7,606 nucleotides of DNA from Hyphomicrobiales bacterium (GTDB lineage: Bacteria; Pseudomonadota; Alphaproteobacteria; Rhizobiales; Beijerinckiaceae): assembly GCA_015655535.1 (NCBI GenBank), contig JAATEW010000225.1, positions 1-7,606 of the forward strand, given 5' to 3'. This document shows, piece by piece, positions 5,806 to 7,606 of the stretch. Both the position numbers and the translations under genes were made by a program. Every line of letters begins with the position of its first letter. The stretch's first letter is position 1. The notes below the pieces were generated by a model that did not search any database, was not told the DNA's origin, and saw only the letters and a program-made list of their open reading frames with translations.

Positions 5806-6624
5806 ATGAATACAGTCACTTCGCTCAATCAAGGCAGTTTGACCGCCCATAAGACCACGGCGCGGGCGCTGCTCCTCGGCGACCGGATCGATACGGCCGG
5901 GCTCGAGCGCTCCGACATGATCTCCTCCAATCCGCTGGCCTTTCAGGCCGGCGCGCGGGGCTTTGTCGCGCTCTACCGCTTCGGCGTCGCCGTGATGATC
6001 GGCCTGTCGCCGCTCGAAGAAGACGACGTGTTGCAGGCTGTCAAAGTCCGGGTCTCCGGCCCGCATGAACATGTCGATGATGAAATGGCCGTCCTCGAAA
6101 TCTCCGCTGAGCCGGACGACAAGGTGACGCCCGGCGGCGCGATCGCGATGAAGGATCTGTCGTCCGAGCGCCTGCTTGTGCTTGCCGACGCGCTCGCCAA
6201 AAGCGTCTCGCTCGGGCGCGATGAACGCGAGGTGAATGCCGTCTTCGATATTATCGAGCCTTTCGCGGCGCAGCTCGCGGCGACCGGGAGGCCACCTTGG
6301 AAACGGCGCTTCATGCTGCGGCTGATCGGCCAGACGCTGCTCGTCCAGCACCGGGTTTCGGGCCGCGTTGCGGTCGAGGAGAAACCCGATGTTTTGTGGG
6401 ATCGTCCCGATCTCGAACGGCTCTATGCGCGCCTCGAAGACGAATATGAATTGAAGGAACGCGCTCAGACCTTGAAGAACAAGCTCGACGTCATCGGAGA
6501 GACCGCGCGCGCGCTCAACGACATGATCGACGCCGACCGCGCGACGCGGCTTGAAATCATCATCGTCATTCTGATCGCCGCGGAGATTTTGCTGTCGATC
6601 GGCCAAATGATGTGGCACCGATGA
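5806..6624 (+). CDS. RMND1/YagE (DUF155)-family protein with C-terminal membrane anchor
   Basis: This is a 272-residue protein starting MNTVTSLNQGSLTAHKTTAR. The DUF155 domain spans about residues 45-235. It includes ARGFVALYRFGVAVMIGLSP (50-69), SERLLVLADALAKSVSLG (120-137) and the C-terminal block KPDVLWDRPDLERLYARLED (193-212). After it come EYELKERAQTLKNKLDVIGE and ALNDMIDADRATRLE. A single hydrophobic segment follows (IIIVILIAAEILLSI, about 251-265), with only a few residues beyond it. Yeast Rmd1/Rmd8 and human RMND1 are relatives, and RMND1 is needed for mitochondrial translation. The bacterial role is not established. The C-terminal anchor suggests an inner-membrane protein with its bulk in the cytoplasm. 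It follows the peptidase gene by 38 bp on the same strand, so co-transcription is plausible. No strong ribosome site is seen before ATG 5806. Confidence 0.92.
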   Translation: MNTVTSLNQGSLTAHKTTARALLLGDRIDTAGLERSDMISSNPLAFQAGARGFVALYRFGVAVMIGLSPLEEDDVLQAVKVRVSGPHEHVDDEMAVLEISAEPDDKVTPGGAIAMKDLSSERLLVLADALAKSVSLGRDEREVNAVFDIIEPFAAQLAATGRPPWKRRFMLRLIGQTLLVQHRVSGRVAVEEKPDVLWDRPDLERLYARLEDEYELKERAQTLKNKLDVIGETARALNDMIDADRATRLEIIIVILIAAEILLSIGQMMWHR

Positions 6625-6669
6625 GGCAGAGCACCGGAGCGGAAATCAGTTTGAGTATTGGGAACTTGA

Positions 6670-7503
6670 ATGCCTATAAAATTCAATGCTGTCTTCGCAC
6701 AATTCGATATTAAACCTGAGCAAGTGCGTCTCTTAAGGCATCAAGATAGTCGATCCGCAAGGGGCCGAACGCCTTATGAGCTTTGGCGAGACGATCGGCC
6801 CGCGTTCGAATTTTATCAGGCCGGTCAAAGCCCAAAAAATTTCTCTGGTCTGAAAGCTGATTATTGGGCCTCCTTTGTAGTAACACCTAGGGGTGAAACC
6901 TTATTGGCAGGGTTCTACAAAAGCTCATATCAGGGTCGGAATAAAGAGCCACGACCTTGGCCTCATACGGAAGGTTTCGATGCCCCTGAAACGTGTGATG
7001 TCTATGAACTAATTTTGGATGAACATCTGAGTGATCTTTCGGGCCGTCTGGTGATTGATTGGGGTGAGGGTTTAAGGACATGGATTCAGCGGGCGGATAA
7101 TCAAAATAAGCCGGTTCTTGAAATTCGACGTTCTTTCAAAGAACCCGAATTTCCTGGTTTCACTCACTTCCTAAAATCCCTGTCAGAGTTAGAAAGTCTA
7201 CCCACGGATTGGATCACCGCGCTCCATTCGTCACGCGGAGTATATCTTCTAACTTGTCCTAAAACTAAAGAGCAGTATGTCGGATCCGCAACTGGGGCAG
7301 ATGGTTTTTATGGACGTTGGCTTAGTTACACCAGAGATGGACACGGCGGCAATATAGGCCTCAAAAGCCGTGATCCTAGCGAATACCAAGTCTCCATCCG
7401 TGAAGTCGCTGGGTCAGCAGCAACGATGCAAAACATCATTGCAATGGAAACTCTTTGGAAGCAAAAGCTCCAAAGTCGAGAAATGGGCTTAAACCGGAAT
7501 TGA
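6670..7503 (+). CDS. GIY-YIG nuclease-domain protein with uncharacterised N-terminal domain
   Basis: This is a 277-residue protein. The C-terminal third is a GIY-YIG endonuclease domain with GVYLLTCPKTKEQYVGSATG (190-209: GVY and YVG as the two signature triplets), the catalytic-type Arg in GRW (R216), Glu260 in AMETLWKQKL as the metal-binding acid, and a closing GLNRN. All expected catalytic positions are therefore present. Residues 1-180 (FNAVFAQFDIKPEQVRLLRH, then ARGRTPYELWRD, KADYWASFVV, ETLLAGFYKS) form a separate domain I do not recognise. It may select the DNA target or partner. GGGA six bases before ATG 6670 is a plausible ribosome site. Codon use is clearly richer in A and T (TTA, CTT, AAA, AAT) than in the neighbours, which suggests recent acquisition. 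Stand-alone proteins of this class may serve in restriction or repair, but no partner is visible. Confidence 0.85.
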   Translation: MPIKFNAVFAQFDIKPEQVRLLRHQDSRSARGRTPYELWRDDRPAFEFYQAGQSPKNFSGLKADYWASFVVTPRGETLLAGFYKSSYQGRNKEPRPWPHTEGFDAPETCDVYELILDEHLSDLSGRLVIDWGEGLRTWIQRADNQNKPVLEIRRSFKEPEFPGFTHFLKSLSELESLPTDWITALHSSRGVYLLTCPKTKEQYVGSATGADGFYGRWLSYTRDGHGGNIGLKSRDPSEYQVSIREVAGSAATMQNIIAMETLWKQKLQSREMGLNRN

Positions 7504-7606
7504 TCTCTGAAATTTGACCTTCGTGGACTTCTCGCCCTCAAAGCCTGAAACCAAAGGCATCATGATCCCTCGATATTCCTGCCCTGACATGGTCGCCATC
7601 GGGGAA

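Noticed and set aside
5776..6618. 280-codon minus-strand frame opposite the DUF155 gene
   Set aside because: It is the mirror of a clear RMND1/YagE gene. Its composition (many His, Arg, Asp) is typical of an antisense shadow.

Overview
The window looks like chromosomal DNA of an alphaproteobacterium, probably in the Hyphomicrobiales (Rhizobiales). This rests on G+C-rich codon use in most genes, an alphaproteobacterial type of MiaA, an RMND1/YagE-family protein and a ParD/ParE-like cassette. I cannot name a genus from the sequence alone.

Left part (1-2775, all minus strand). An exported Gly/His-rich protein runs off the left edge. Next come a small coiled-coil protein with one C-terminal membrane segment, then a tRNA-Leu(UAA) gene interrupted by a group I intron, then a family 4-type glycosyltransferase. 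The intron is the most notable element. The tRNA occupies 989-1323 and a 248-nt self-splicing-type intron (1041-1288) sits between U34 and A35 of the anticodon. That is the same site used by the tRNA-Leu(UAA) introns of cyanobacteria and plastids. The P, Q, R and S core elements and the P1, P3, P4, P7 and P8 pairings can all be found by eye.

Middle part (2776-4666). A non-coding stretch with a long stem-loop follows. Then comes miaA (minus strand), whose enzyme modifies A37 of tRNAs reading UNN codons, including the tRNA-Leu(UAA) encoded 1.7 kb away. Divergent from miaA is a type II toxin-antitoxin cassette with a candidate operator and an extended -10 promoter that would give a leaderless antitoxin mRNA. 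The RelE/ParE-like toxin has an intact core but no conventional start codon. It is in the same frame as the antitoxin, separated only by the antitoxin's TAG, while the ATG that overlaps the antitoxin end is out of frame.

Right part (4667-7606, plus strand). A P1/DmpA-family (S58) self-cleaving peptidase is followed by an RMND1/YagE (DUF155) protein with a C-terminal membrane anchor. Last is a visibly A+T-richer gene for a GIY-YIG nuclease-domain protein with an unfamiliar N-terminal half, which looks like accessory DNA. No CRISPR array, insertion sequence or integrase gene was seen.
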